Of a DNA stretch of 64,000 nucleotides, positions 45,434 to 54,039 are shown one piece after another. The notes beneath the pieces are model-generated. The model was given only the letters and a program-made list of their open reading frames with translations. It did no database searches and had not been told where the DNA came from. This DNA is from Candidatus Flexicrinis proximus. Its GTDB lineage: Bacteria; Chloroflexota; Anaerolineae; Aggregatilineales; Phototrophicaceae. Numbering within the stretch: position 1 is the stretch's first letter; every line of letters starts with the position of its first letter. The position numbers and the translations under genes are program-made. The stretch covers positions 421,065 to 485,064 of the forward strand of contig JADJQF010000011.1 of NCBI GenBank assembly GCA_016712885.1. Reading direction: 5' to 3'.

Positions 45434-45888
45434 TCAAACGTGGTTAGATTCTTTGCCTTTCGACTCTTCGCCGCCGTAGCGCTCACCTAAGTACCAAACG
45501 CTCTCACCTTGGAGAAGCCGGACGAGCTGATCTTCGAAGAGTGCCTCCGCAATTGGCTTTGCGATGAATCCGTTGAAGCCCATCGTGCGGCACTTCGGCA
45601 CGACGACTGCAGGCTCGGAGGCGGAAACGGCGACGATAGGGACGTGAGCATACTCTGGCAGCTTCCGGGTCTCCTCAAAAATCTCGAAGCCGGAAGTATA
45701 TCGACCCAAGTTGAGGTCGAGGATGATCAGATCCGGCACAAATTTGGTGAGTTGGAGCAGCATACTGTCACCCCGGCGGTCGAAGTCAACGACAGCACCG
45801 GCGCGCCGCAGTATCATCTGGTAGATAATTCGGTTGTGGGGATTGTCCTCGACGATAAAGATCGTTTATCCGTCAGTTGCTCATGCAT
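45434..45888 (-). CDS. Stand-alone receiver-domain protein (frameshifted near its start)
   Basis: ATG 45888 (GGAAACC upstream) gives MHEQLTDK; the receiver then goes on in another frame as TIFIVEDNPHNRIIYQMILR. One A added to the AAA run at about 45866 joins them. The rest is a normal receiver: phospho-Asp in LIILDLNLGRYTSG, VAVSAS switch region, GFNGFIAKPI with the conserved Lys. The C terminus (QGESVWYLGERYGGEESKGK) is charged. It starts 13 bases after the preceding receiver gene. Confidence 0.75.
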
Positions 45889-45900
45889 GATGGTTTCCGA

Positions 45901-46311
45901 TCAAAACGTAATTAGCCAGACTTCTTCACCCCGTAAGATCGAGGCAAGGTTGTTGGGAAACGAATCGATATCGATTGGCTTTGAGAGACAACCGTCAAAT
46001 CCGGACTCGCGAAGGCGGGCGACTTCTTCATTCATCACACTTGCGGTGAGCGCAACAACAATCGTCTTGGCGAACTTTTTGGATTGACGCAACATCTCAA
46101 GCATCTCAAAACCGCTGTATGGCTTAACGTGAATATCCAGGAAGACCACATCCGGGGTCGGGTCAAGCGACTCGGCACGCACGAGGAAATCAACGCTGTC
46201 TTCGAAGATAGTGACGTTCGGTAATTTCATGCTGTTTACCAACAACATCTTCATGACGCGCCGACTTTTGGCCTCGTCTTCGACATACAGGACACAGGGT
46301 TGAGTTAACAT
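45901..46311 (-). CDS. Stand-alone receiver-domain protein
   Basis: 136 residues, complete receiver with no output domain. Acidic residues in VLYVEDEAKSRRVMKMLL, phospho-Asp in DVVFLDIHVKPYSGFEML, Thr in VVALTASV and Lys in GFDGCLSKPIDIDSFP. The Q/RGEEVW ending is shared with its two neighbours, showing recent tandem duplication of one receiver type. ATG 46311 has GAGG upstream; the gene follows the histidine kinase by 15 bases. Confidence 0.85.
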   Translation of the reverse strand: MLTQPCVLYVEDEAKSRRVMKMLLVNSMKLPNVTIFEDSVDFLVRAESLDPTPDVVFLDIHVKPYSGFEMLEMLRQSKKFAKTIVVALTASVMNEEVARLRESGFDGCLSKPIDIDSFPNNLASILRGEEVWLITF

Positions 46312-46326
46312 TGTGACTATCCTCTC

Positions 46327-48165
46327 TTAGGCGAGCGTGGGCGAGAGAATTTTTGAGGAAATGGGCAGCGTAACCGTGAAGGTCGTACCTGCCCCAACTT
46401 CACTTTCAAGGCGGATCTGACCGCCGTGAGCTTCGACGAGGCTTTTCGTGATCGGCATCCCCAATCCACTGCCGCCGCCTTGACGCAGTCCCGCCGTGGT
46501 CTGCTTGAAAGCTTCGAAAACCAGGCCAAAATCTTCTGGCGCGATGCCTGGGCCGGTATCTGCGATTGCGATCACGACATCATCCTGGTCGCTGTACGCG
46601 CTGACTCTGATAGCGCCTTTACTCGTGAATTTGCAGGCGTTAGACATGATGTTCAGCAAGACCTGCATAATGCGCTGGCGGTCACCGCGGATACGAGGCA
46701 AATCGCTGGCAATATCGGCGGTCAGTTGGACGGGCTTATCCTGCAGAAGCGTCTTCCCGGTGGACATTGCCTGTTTGATGAGCTGTCCTAAGTCGACATC
46801 GTCCACCACAAACAGCGTGAGAGAGCCAGATTCGATCTTTGACATGTCCAGCACATCGTTAATCAAGTTCAGCAAGTGCAGTCCACTGTCAACGACTTCA
46901 TACAGCGTTTCCTCCTGCTCCTCGTTGACGGGGCCGAGATCGCCCTTTGCAACGAATTTGCTGAAATTGATGATGGCGTTCAGCGGCGTCCGAAGCTCAT
47001 GCGACATACTGGCAAGGAATGTCGACTTGACCTGATCAGCGGTTTCTGCCCGTTCGCGTGCTGCCTGTAAGCTCACTTCGCGCTGCTGGATCGCATCTGC
47101 CATCTCGTTAAACGTGATGCTCAGCTGCCCGAGCTCGTCATGCGCATAGACCGGGATGCGTTTGGTGTACTGCCCACTGGTCATGTCTTGCGCCAGGGCG
47201 CGCAATCTGTCGATTGGTTTCAGTGCACTCTGATAGAGCAAGAAGTAAATGAGGCCGACGATCGCGACAATCAGCAAGACAAAGCCGCCAATCGTGGTGG
47301 TCTGCAGCTGTGACTGGAAATTGTACAATTCGAAAGGTCGGCCAAGATCAGCAACCGTGCCGAAGATAGGCCACTGTCCGCTGAGATTGGAACAAACGCA
47401 GCGGAGTAAGGGGTATTGTCGGCGAGGTTAATCTGGCCGACGATGACTGTTGCATCACTCGGCGGCTGACTGATAGCAGCCTCTTCCAGATCTACATTGG
47501 CGAGTGATGCGTTGTTGACTCTAGATTGTGTGTTCTGCGCGATAAACTCGCCGTTATACAACAGAGCGGCCGAAACCCGGGATTGGCCGGATACCAGCAA
47601 TTGCAAGAACTCGTCGTCGATTTGCCGGCTGATTTGGATTGCACCGAGGATATTGCCTGTGGCGCTTACGACGCGGGCGGCACCGGAAATACTGATGGCC
47701 GTCTGCCCAGCGATTTCTTCGATTTCAACGGTGACCGAGGTTTGGTCTGTCAGCCGCTCTAGAAACCGGCGTTCGGTCAATATCGTCGTTGCGTTCCGGA
47801 TTGAGTAAGTGACTCCCGTCGCCGTCGACAATGTCGATATTGTAGAAGCCCTGCGCGAGACCCGTGCGGTCAATGATTGCATTGAGGCCGTCAACATCCC
47901 GGCGACCCACTGCTTGAAAGAAGCTGACGTCCGAAACCAAGAAGTTAATGTCATTGCGGATCTGATCTTGAATCGAGGTAAGGGAATTCTGAATAATCTC
48001 GATAGCATCGAGGATTCGCTCATCTCCGACTTCTTTTGTGAAGCTCTGCGTGCTAGAAACCAGCAGTACCGTGCTAGAATCAAGAAGACCAGCAGAACCA
48101 CTAAGAGAGAGCGTCAGTTTTGTTCCAAGGCTGATTCGCGTCAGCCAATTGTTGACTTTGGACAT
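46327..48165 (-). CDS. Sensor histidine kinase with extracytoplasmic sensor domain (frameshifted)
   Basis: ATG 48165 (GAGGAAACG upstream) starts MSKVNNWLTRISLGTKLTLS. A membrane helix, an extracytoplasmic Cache-like region (SFTKEVGDERILDAIEIIQN and DGLNAIIDRTGLAQGFYNID to GAIQISRQIDDEFLQLLVSG), a second helix (GGFVLLIVAIVGLIYFLLY), HAMP, HisKA (FLASMSHELRTPLNAIINFS, phospho-His) and HATPase (NIMSNACKFTSKG, DTGPGIAPEDFG, GSGLGMPITKSLVE) follow. The frame changes near 47805 and 47395, plus a compensated pair in the first helix near 48090; the three open pieces are 47725-48165, 47271-48101 and 46327-47328. It lies between a sugar-binding protein gene and three receiver genes. Confidence 0.8.
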
Positions 48166-48255
48166 CTCGTTTCCTCTGCAGCTTCGGTATGTTAAAGGAA
48201 AGGGGTTCGCCGGCGGCTGATTCGCTGACCGACGAACCCTGGGATTTTGGTCGAA

Positions 48256-49218
48256 TTACTGGGTGCGCCGTTCGTATTCTTCGGCCGCCGTCGCAGGCAG
48301 GAACAGGTCGCCGAGTACGGGGATCTGTGCTGGCACCTCGATACCCGCGAAGTGATCTTCAATCGCCTGGAACGCGGGGCCGGCCATATATGGACTGAGT
48401 TCTACGGTCGCGTTTGTGTCGCCGTTGATCATCGCTTGAAAGACATCGGGAATGGCGTCTACCGACACGATAAGGATGTCGTCGCCCGGGTCGACGCCGT
48501 GTTCCTTCATTGCTTCGGCCGCGCCGATCGCCATGTCGTCGTTGTGTGACCAAATTGCACAGATCAGATCCGTGTTTTCAGTAACCAGAATGGTTTCCAT
48601 AACCTCGCGGCCGCCGTCGCGAGTGAAATCGCCCGATTGTGACAGAATGGTCTTCAGGCCAGGGAACAGCGCAATCACCTGATTGAAGCCGATCTGGCGG
48701 TCTCTTGCGGCGCTCGACCCAGCGCTGCCTTCCAGCTCGATCACGTTACAGCTACCACTGGTCTCCTGTACCAGCCAGGCCGCAGCCAAACGCCCTTCGT
48801 GCACGAAATCCGATGCGACACGGGTCATATATAGGGAAGGGTCAGCCGTGATGTTGCGGTCGATGATCACAAGAGGGATGCCGGCATCTTTCACCTCTTG
48901 CAGCACGTCGCTCCAACCGGTCTCGACCACTGGCGCGAGAATGATGGCGTCAACGCCGGCTTCAATGAACGACCGCAGGGCCGCAATCTGGATGCTCTGG
49001 GTTGTTTTCCCCATCGGAAAGATCAGATTAATGCCACGGGCTTCGGCTTCAGCCAGTGTCGCCTCGGTAAAGGCGACACGCCAGCCGCTTTCCGAGCCGA
49101 CTTGTGCGAAACCGACCGTCAATGGCTCCGGAGTATCTTGTGCGGCCGAGACAAAACTGGCGAACAATAGTGCAGCTAATAACACTAAAACAAGGTGTTG
49201 GTGCTTAAGCGAAGGCAT
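48256..49218 (-). CDS. Periplasmic-type sugar-binding protein, YtfQ (galactofuranose)-like
   Basis: 320 residues from ATG 49218 (AGGA seven bases upstream; earlier in-frame ATGs at 49230 and 49260 are less well placed). Signal peptide: LVLVLLAALLFASFVSA. The mature start LTVGFAQVGSESGWRVAFTE and the SFIEAGVDAIILAPVVETGW, VIIDRNI and SHNDDMAIGAAEAMKEHG segments are characteristic of Peripla_BP_4 proteins of the YtfQ type. No ABC permease or ATPase is adjacent; instead a kinase with an extracytoplasmic domain follows. It is therefore likely a ligand-loading sensor partner rather than a transporter component. Confidence 0.85.
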   Translation of the reverse strand: MPSLKHQHLVLVLLAALLFASFVSAAQDTPEPLTVGFAQVGSESGWRVAFTEATLAEAEARGINLIFPMGKTTQSIQIAALRSFIEAGVDAIILAPVVETGWSDVLQEVKDAGIPLVIIDRNITADPSLYMTRVASDFVHEGRLAAAWLVQETSGSCNVIELEGSAGSSAARDRQIGFNQVIALFPGLKTILSQSGDFTRDGGREVMETILVTENTDLICAIWSHNDDMAIGAAEAMKEHGVDPGDDILIVSVDAIPDVFQAMINGDTNATVELSPYMAGPAFQAIEDHFAGIEVPAQIPVLGDLFLPATAAEEYERRTQ

Positions 49219-49390
49219 GTGAGTCCTCATTCTTTGATGATCGCTCAATGTTCTCTTCATTATAAGGAGACAGTCTTGCGGAACGTATTAAGCTTTGCGC
49301 TGATGTCGTTTGTGCGGCGGTTTGACCCCTACATGTAATCCTGAGCAGTAATTCTGAGCGTGTTCAGGCGCTGATGGGGGTATTTGGCAG

Positions 49391-49511
49391 GTGAAACGCT
49401 GTCAGTGCCGCGTGAATGTGAATTATCGCCACATCGTATTACCCAGATCATCAATATGCGTGGCTGACATAGGGGAAGGATACGGGCTTTTGCAGCGTGA
49501 AACGCTGCAAA
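49391..49511 (+). promoter_or_regulatory. Direct repeats and perfect hairpin upstream of kdpA
   Basis: GTGAAACGCTG occurs at 49391 and 49497, each followed within three to five bases by GTGCCGC. The second copy lies inside a perfect 10-base hairpin, TTTGCAGCGT (49489-49498) and ACGCTGCAAA (49502-49511). They sit in the 415-base gap between divergent genes and could bind KdpE or form a leader structure. A TTGACA (about 49575) is the best -35 candidate. No c-di-AMP riboswitch motif was recognised, and no kdpF. Confidence 0.45.
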
Positions 49512-49632
49512 CGTGCCGCTGGTGTCGCCTGGCTGCATCTTCTTGACGATTTCCTGATGTCTTTCTAATCAGCTTTGACACCTAAAACGGCTTCTTGGGT
49601 CGACAATTTCTTCTGATAGGAAGGGATGGCGT

Positions 49633-51312
49633 ATGACGGCATTGGAAGTACTGCAACTGATCGTCTTCTTCGGCGCGCTGATCATCGGCGCGCGACTGTT
49701 GGGCGGATACATGGCGCGTATTTACGAGGGGCAGCCCGTCTGGCTGACCCCAGTTCTGCGCCCTGTCGAAACAGCGATTTACCGTCTGGGCGGTATCGAA
49801 CCGTCCGGGGAAATGACTTGGCGCGCGTATGCGCTGGCACTGCTGGCGTTCAACGTGCTCGGGTTCGTAGTGGTCTTTGTGATGCAGCTTGTGCAGGCCG
49901 CGCTGCCGCTCAACCCTGCCGGATTAGGTAACGTGGAGATTACGTCCGCGTTCAACACCGCGACCAGCTTCATGACTAACACTAATTGGCAGGGCTACGC
50001 GGGTGAAATCACGATGAGCTACGCCACGCAGATGCTCGGTCTGGCCGTGCAGAACTTCGTTAGCGCGGCGACGGGCATGGCAGTGGTGATCGCCTTCACC
50101 CGTGGTCTCGTGCGCAAAACCGCGCAGACTCTGGGCAACTTCTGGTCCGACCTCACCCGCTCGATCTTGTATATTCTGCTGCCGCTTTCTATCGTGCTGG
50201 CGGTGGGACTGGCCGGGCAGGGCGTTATTCAGAATTTCAGCGCACCGGTCGAGGCGCTAACCCTCAGTGGTGAAATTCAGACACTGCCGCAGGGTCCGGC
50301 GGCGTCGCAAGTCGCAATTAAGCAGTTGGGGACCAACGGCGGCGGCTTCTTCAATGCCAACAGCGCGCACCCGTATGAGAATCCGACGCCAGTAAGCGGC
50401 TTTGTGCAGATGCTTTCGATCCTGCTCATTCCGGCGGCGATGACGGTCATGTACGGCATCATGACGGGGAATATCCGGCAGGGCTGGGTGATCTTCGCGG
50501 CAATGCTGGCGCTGCTGCTAGTCGGGCTGTCTATCATGCTGTTCGGCGAATATAGTGCCAACCCGTTTATGCCCAGCCTTGCACCAATAATGGAAGGCAA
50601 AGAAGTCCGCTTCGGCATCATGAACAGCGTGCTGTGGGCGAACGTGACCACGGCCGCCAGTAACGGCTCGGTCAACGCCATGATCTCCAGCATGAATCCG
50701 CTGACCGGCGGCATGGCTTTGCTCAACATCATGCTCGGCGAGGTGGTATTCGGCGGCGTGGGTGCGGGCTTGTACGGCATGTTGATCTTCGTTCTGCTGA
50801 CCGTGTTTATCGCCGGTCTGATGGTCGGACGCACGCCGGAATATCTGGGGAAAAAGGTCGAAGCGCGCGAGGTGCGGCTGGCGATTCTCGCCGTCCTGCT
50901 GCCCAGCGCCAGCATCCTCATCGGCGCGGCCATCGCGAGCAGTATTGACCTGGGTTTGAGCAGCCGCGCCAACTCCGGCCCGCACGGTATAAGCGAAATC
51001 CTCTACGCATTCAGCTCCGCCTCCGGCAACAACGGCTCGGCCTTCGCCGGACTCAACGCCAATACGCCGTTCTATAACATCGCATTGGGTCTGTGCATGT
51101 GGATCGGGCGCTTCGGCGTCATCCTACCCGTGCTGGCAATAGCCGGCGGCATGGCCGGAAAGAAGGTCGCGCCACCCTCCAGCGGCACGTTCCCGACTGA
51201 CGGGCCGCTGTTCGCCGCCATGCTCGTCGCAGTCATCGTCATTGTCGGTGCGCTGACCTTCTTCCCTGCGCTCTCGCTGGGGCCGATCGTCGAGCAACTG
51301 CTGCTGAAGTAA
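49633..51312 (+). CDS. kdpA: Potassium-transporting ATPase subunit A
   Basis: 559 residues, full length. The ion-channel subunit of the high-affinity KdpFABC potassium pump, with ten membrane segments and four selectivity-filter loops: NTATSFMTNTNWQGY, QLGTNGGGFFNANSAHPYEN, TTAASNGSVNAM and ASGNNGSAFAG. GGAAGGG lies just upstream of the ATG. It heads kdpABCDE. KdpA is intact although its partner genes kdpB and kdpD are broken as read. Confidence 0.95.
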   Translation: MTALEVLQLIVFFGALIIGARLLGGYMARIYEGQPVWLTPVLRPVETAIYRLGGIEPSGEMTWRAYALALLAFNVLGFVVVFVMQLVQAALPLNPAGLGNVEITSAFNTATSFMTNTNWQGYAGEITMSYATQMLGLAVQNFVSAATGMAVVIAFTRGLVRKTAQTLGNFWSDLTRSILYILLPLSIVLAVGLAGQGVIQNFSAPVEALTLSGEIQTLPQGPAASQVAIKQLGTNGGGFFNANSAHPYENPTPVSGFVQMLSILLIPAAMTVMYGIMTGNIRQGWVIFAAMLALLLVGLSIMLFGEYSANPFMPSLAPIMEGKEVRFGIMNSVLWANVTTAASNGSVNAMISSMNPLTGGMALLNIMLGEVVFGGVGAGLYGMLIFVLLTVFIAGLMVGRTPEYLGKKVEAREVRLAILAVLLPSASILIGAAIASSIDLGLSSRANSGPHGISEILYAFSSASGNNGSAFAGLNANTPFYNIALGLCMWIGRFGVILPVLAIAGGMAGKKVAPPSSGTFPTDGPLFAAMLVAVIVIVGALTFFPALSLGPIVEQLLLK

Positions 51313-51356
51313 CTGTCTGCACGCTTAGGGCGTCCAGCGCAAAGGAGATTACCCGT

Positions 51357-52424
51357 ATGACATCGCAAACCCGTTCACGCGGTCTTTTCGACGCTGGCAT
51401 TCTGCGCCGCGCTATCCTGGACAGCGTTACCAAACTCGACCCGCGCCAGCAGATCAAGAACCCAGTGATGGCGGTTGTCGCCGCCGGGGCGGTGGTGACT
51501 TCGATCATCGTTGTCGGTGACCTCGCCAGCGGAAGCATATCCCTCGGCTTCAACCTGCAGATCGCGCTGTGGCTATGGTTCACGGTGCTGTTCGCCAATT
51601 TCGCAGAATCGATGGCCGAGGGGCGCGGCAAAGCTCAGGCCGACGCACTCCGGAAAGCCCGTAAGGACACCGTCGCGCGGCGACTCGTCAATGGCCGCGA
51701 AGAACGTATCCCAGCACCTGATCTCAGGAAGGGCGACTCTGTCGTCTGCGAAGTAGGCGACGTTATCCCCGGCGACGGCGAGGTGATCGAAGGCATCGCC
51801 AGTGTCGACGAGTCAGCCATCACCGGAGAATCCGCGCCGGTCATCCGCGAAAGTGGCGGCGACCGCAGCGCTGTCACCGGCGGCACACGTGTCCTGAGTG
51901 ACCGGATCGTCATCCGCATCACGTCGGAGCCGGGCACGACCTTTATTGACCGCATGATCGCGCTGGTCGAGGGTGCGAAGCGTCAAAAGACGCCGAACGA
52001 GATTGCCCTTACGAACCTGCTCATCGGCCTGACCATCATTTTCGTGCTGGCCGTGGCTACACTCAAACCGTTTGCTACGTACTCTGAAATCGAATCAGGA
52101 GCATCCGAGTCTGCCGCGACCCTTCCGGTCCTTATCGCGCTGCTGGTGTGCCTGATCCCGACGACAATCGGCGGCCTGTTAAGCGCTATCGGCATTAGCG
52201 GAATGGACCGCATGATCCAGCGGAATGTACTGGCGACCAGCGGTCGCGCCGTCGAAGCCGCCGGTGATGTGGATGTGCTGCTGCTGGACAAGACCGGCAC
52301 CATCACCCTCGGCAACCGCATGGCAACCGCTTTTCATCCGGCACGTGGTGTCGATAAAGCGCGCCTGGCCGACGCCGCACAGATTTCCTCGCTCGCGGAC
52401 GAAAACACACCCGACGGCCTCTAA
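51357..52424 (+). CDS. kdpB: Potassium-transporting ATPase subunit B, N-terminal piece (frameshifted)
   Basis: 355 residues covering the first four membrane segments, the actuator domain (SVDESAITGESAPVIRESGG) and the phosphorylation site Asp in VLLLDKTGTITLGNR. The frame is lost at about 52420 just after ENTPDG. Between 52424 and 52577 the expected nucleotide-binding-domain text is found only in scattered frames (LTTVLAETSSTSADARVSEL, then ADFVPFTA, KGAADAVKAL), with stop codons, although the total length matches a normal kdpB. Several single-base changes therefore fall within about 200 bases. Confidence 0.88.
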   Translation: MTSQTRSRGLFDAGILRRAILDSVTKLDPRQQIKNPVMAVVAAGAVVTSIIVVGDLASGSISLGFNLQIALWLWFTVLFANFAESMAEGRGKAQADALRKARKDTVARRLVNGREERIPAPDLRKGDSVVCEVGDVIPGDGEVIEGIASVDESAITGESAPVIRESGGDRSAVTGGTRVLSDRIVIRITSEPGTTFIDRMIALVEGAKRQKTPNEIALTNLLIGLTIIFVLAVATLKPFATYSEIESGASESAATLPVLIALLVCLIPTTIGGLLSAIGISGMDRMIQRNVLATSGRAVEAAGDVDVLLLDKTGTITLGNRMATAFHPARGVDKARLADAAQISSLADENTPDGL

Positions 52425-52576
52425 CAACGGTGCTGGCAGAGACCAGTTCAACATCCGCAGACGCTAGAGTGAGCGAACTCTAGGCCGATTTCGTGCCATT
52501 CACCGCCTGACACGCATGTCCGACGTATGGACTTCCACAAGAAGGGACGCTGCCGCCAATCCGCAAAGGGCCGCCG

Positions 52577-53449
52577 ATGCTGTCAAGGCGCTGTCGAGGC
52601 GGCGAGGCGGTCTACCCGTCTGACGTCAACGAAAGTGTCGAGCGCATCGCGCGGTCAGGCGGCACGCCGCTTGTTGTTGCTGAGGGTCGAGAAGTACTGG
52701 GGGTGATCGAACTGAAAGACATCGTCAAGGGCGGCATCCGCGAGCGCTTCGCGCAGCTGCGCGCCATGGGCATCAAGACGGTGATGATTACTGGGGACAA
52801 CCCGCTCACGGCGGCGGCCATTGCGGCGGAGGCGGGCGTAGACGATTTCATGGCGCAGGCCACGCCGGAAGACAAACTCAGGCGAATCCGCGCCGAGCAG
52901 ACCACGGGCCATCTGGTGGCGATGACCGGTGACGGCACCAACGATGCCCCGGCTCTGGCACAGGCTGATGTCGGCGTGGCGATGAATACCGGCACGCAGG
53001 CAGCGCGCGAGGCAGGCAACATGGTCGATCTGGACAGTGACCCGACCAAGTTGATCGAAGTCGTCGAAATCGGCAAGCAGCTGCTCATGACGCGCGGCGC
53101 GCTGACGACGTTCAGCATCGCCAATGACGTCGCCAAGTACTTCGCCATCCTGCCGGCGCTGTTCGGCGCGCTCTACGCGGCGGCAGGCACAAGCAACGGC
53201 CCGTTGTCCGCGTTGAATGTTATGCGTCTTGCCTCCCCACAGAGCGCGATCCTCAGCGCTGTGATCTTCAACGCGCTCATCATCATCGCGCTGATCCCGC
53301 TGGCGCTGCGCGGCGTGAATTACAGGCCGATGGGCGCTGCGGCGGCGCTGCGGCGCAACCTGCTCGTCTACGGGTTCGGCGGCTTGATCGTGCCGTTCGC
53401 CGGCATCAAGCTCATCGACATCGCGGTGTCGGCTCTCGGATTAGCGTAA
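52577..53449 (+). CDS. kdpB: Potassium-transporting ATPase subunit B, C-terminal piece
   Basis: Carries the rest of KdpB: PSDVNESVERIARSGGTPLV, VIELKDIVKGGIRERFAQLR, ITGDNPLTAAAIAAEAGVDD, the hinge motif MTGDGTNDAPALAQADVGVA and the last membrane segments to IDIAVSALGLA. The first 12 codons (MLSRRCRGGEAV) are out of frame. As read the P-type ATPase is not made as one chain, so the pump would be inactive unless the frameshifts are sequence errors. Confidence 0.88.
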   Translation: MLSRRCRGGEAVYPSDVNESVERIARSGGTPLVVAEGREVLGVIELKDIVKGGIRERFAQLRAMGIKTVMITGDNPLTAAAIAAEAGVDDFMAQATPEDKLRRIRAEQTTGHLVAMTGDGTNDAPALAQADVGVAMNTGTQAAREAGNMVDLDSDPTKLIEVVEIGKQLLMTRGALTTFSIANDVAKYFAILPALFGALYAAAGTSNGPLSALNVMRLASPQSAILSAVIFNALIIIALIPLALRGVNYRPMGAAAALRRNLLVYGFGGLIVPFAGIKLIDIAVSALGLA

Positions 53450-53460
53450 GGACTCAAACC

Positions 53461-54039
53461 ATGAAGAACCTCCTCCCTGCAGTGCGGATGCTGCTGATCT
53501 TCACGATACTCACCGGCGTGATCTATCCTGTGTTTGTAACCGGTATCGCCCAAGTATTCTATCCCGCACAGGCCAACGGCAGCCTGATAACCGTCGGTGA
53601 GACGGTCGTCGGGTCGGCGTTGATCGGCCAGACCGTCAACGAAGCGCGCTACTTCCAAGGACGGCCTTCGGAGATAAACTCCATGCAAGCGGACAGCCCA
53701 ATCCTCACGGCGTCATCGGGCAGCAACGCCGGTGCGACCAATCTCATCTTCATACAAACCGTTGCCGACCGTGACGCGGCCGTCCGCGCAACTCACAATC
53801 TCGCAGAGGACGCTGACGTCCCGGCCGATCTGCTGTATGCGTCGGGCAGCGGCCTCGACCCGCATATCAGCCTGCGGTCGGCACAACTACAGGCTGCGCG
53901 CATCGCCGAGGCACGCGGTATGGTGCTGACTGACGTCGAGGCGTTGATCGATAGATTTACTGAGCGGCCGCAATTCGGAATTTTCGGCGAAAATCGTGTC
54001 AACGTCCTGCTGTTGAATCTGGCTTTGGATCATGAGTAA
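53461..54039 (+). CDS. kdpC: Potassium-transporting ATPase subunit C
   Basis: 192 residues, full length. One N-terminal helix (VRMLLIFTILTGVIYPVFVT), then YFQGRPSEINSMQADSPILT and AGSNxGAT-like SSGSNAGATNL, ASGSGLDPHISLRSAQLQAA and VNVLLLNLALD. KdpC is the periplasm-facing accessory subunit that stabilises the pump. It starts 11 bases after kdpB and overlaps kdpD by eight bases. Confidence 0.95.
   Translation: MKNLLPAVRMLLIFTILTGVIYPVFVTGIAQVFYPAQANGSLITVGETVVGSALIGQTVNEARYFQGRPSEINSMQADSPILTASSGSNAGATNLIFIQTVADRDAAVRATHNLAEDADVPADLLYASGSGLDPHISLRSAQLQAARIAEARGMVLTDVEALIDRFTERPQFGIFGENRVNVLLLNLALDHE

Noticed and set aside
49219..49632. c-di-AMP (ydaO-type) riboswitch upstream of kdpA
   Set aside because: The conserved core motifs of that riboswitch are not found; only direct repeats and a simple hairpin are present.
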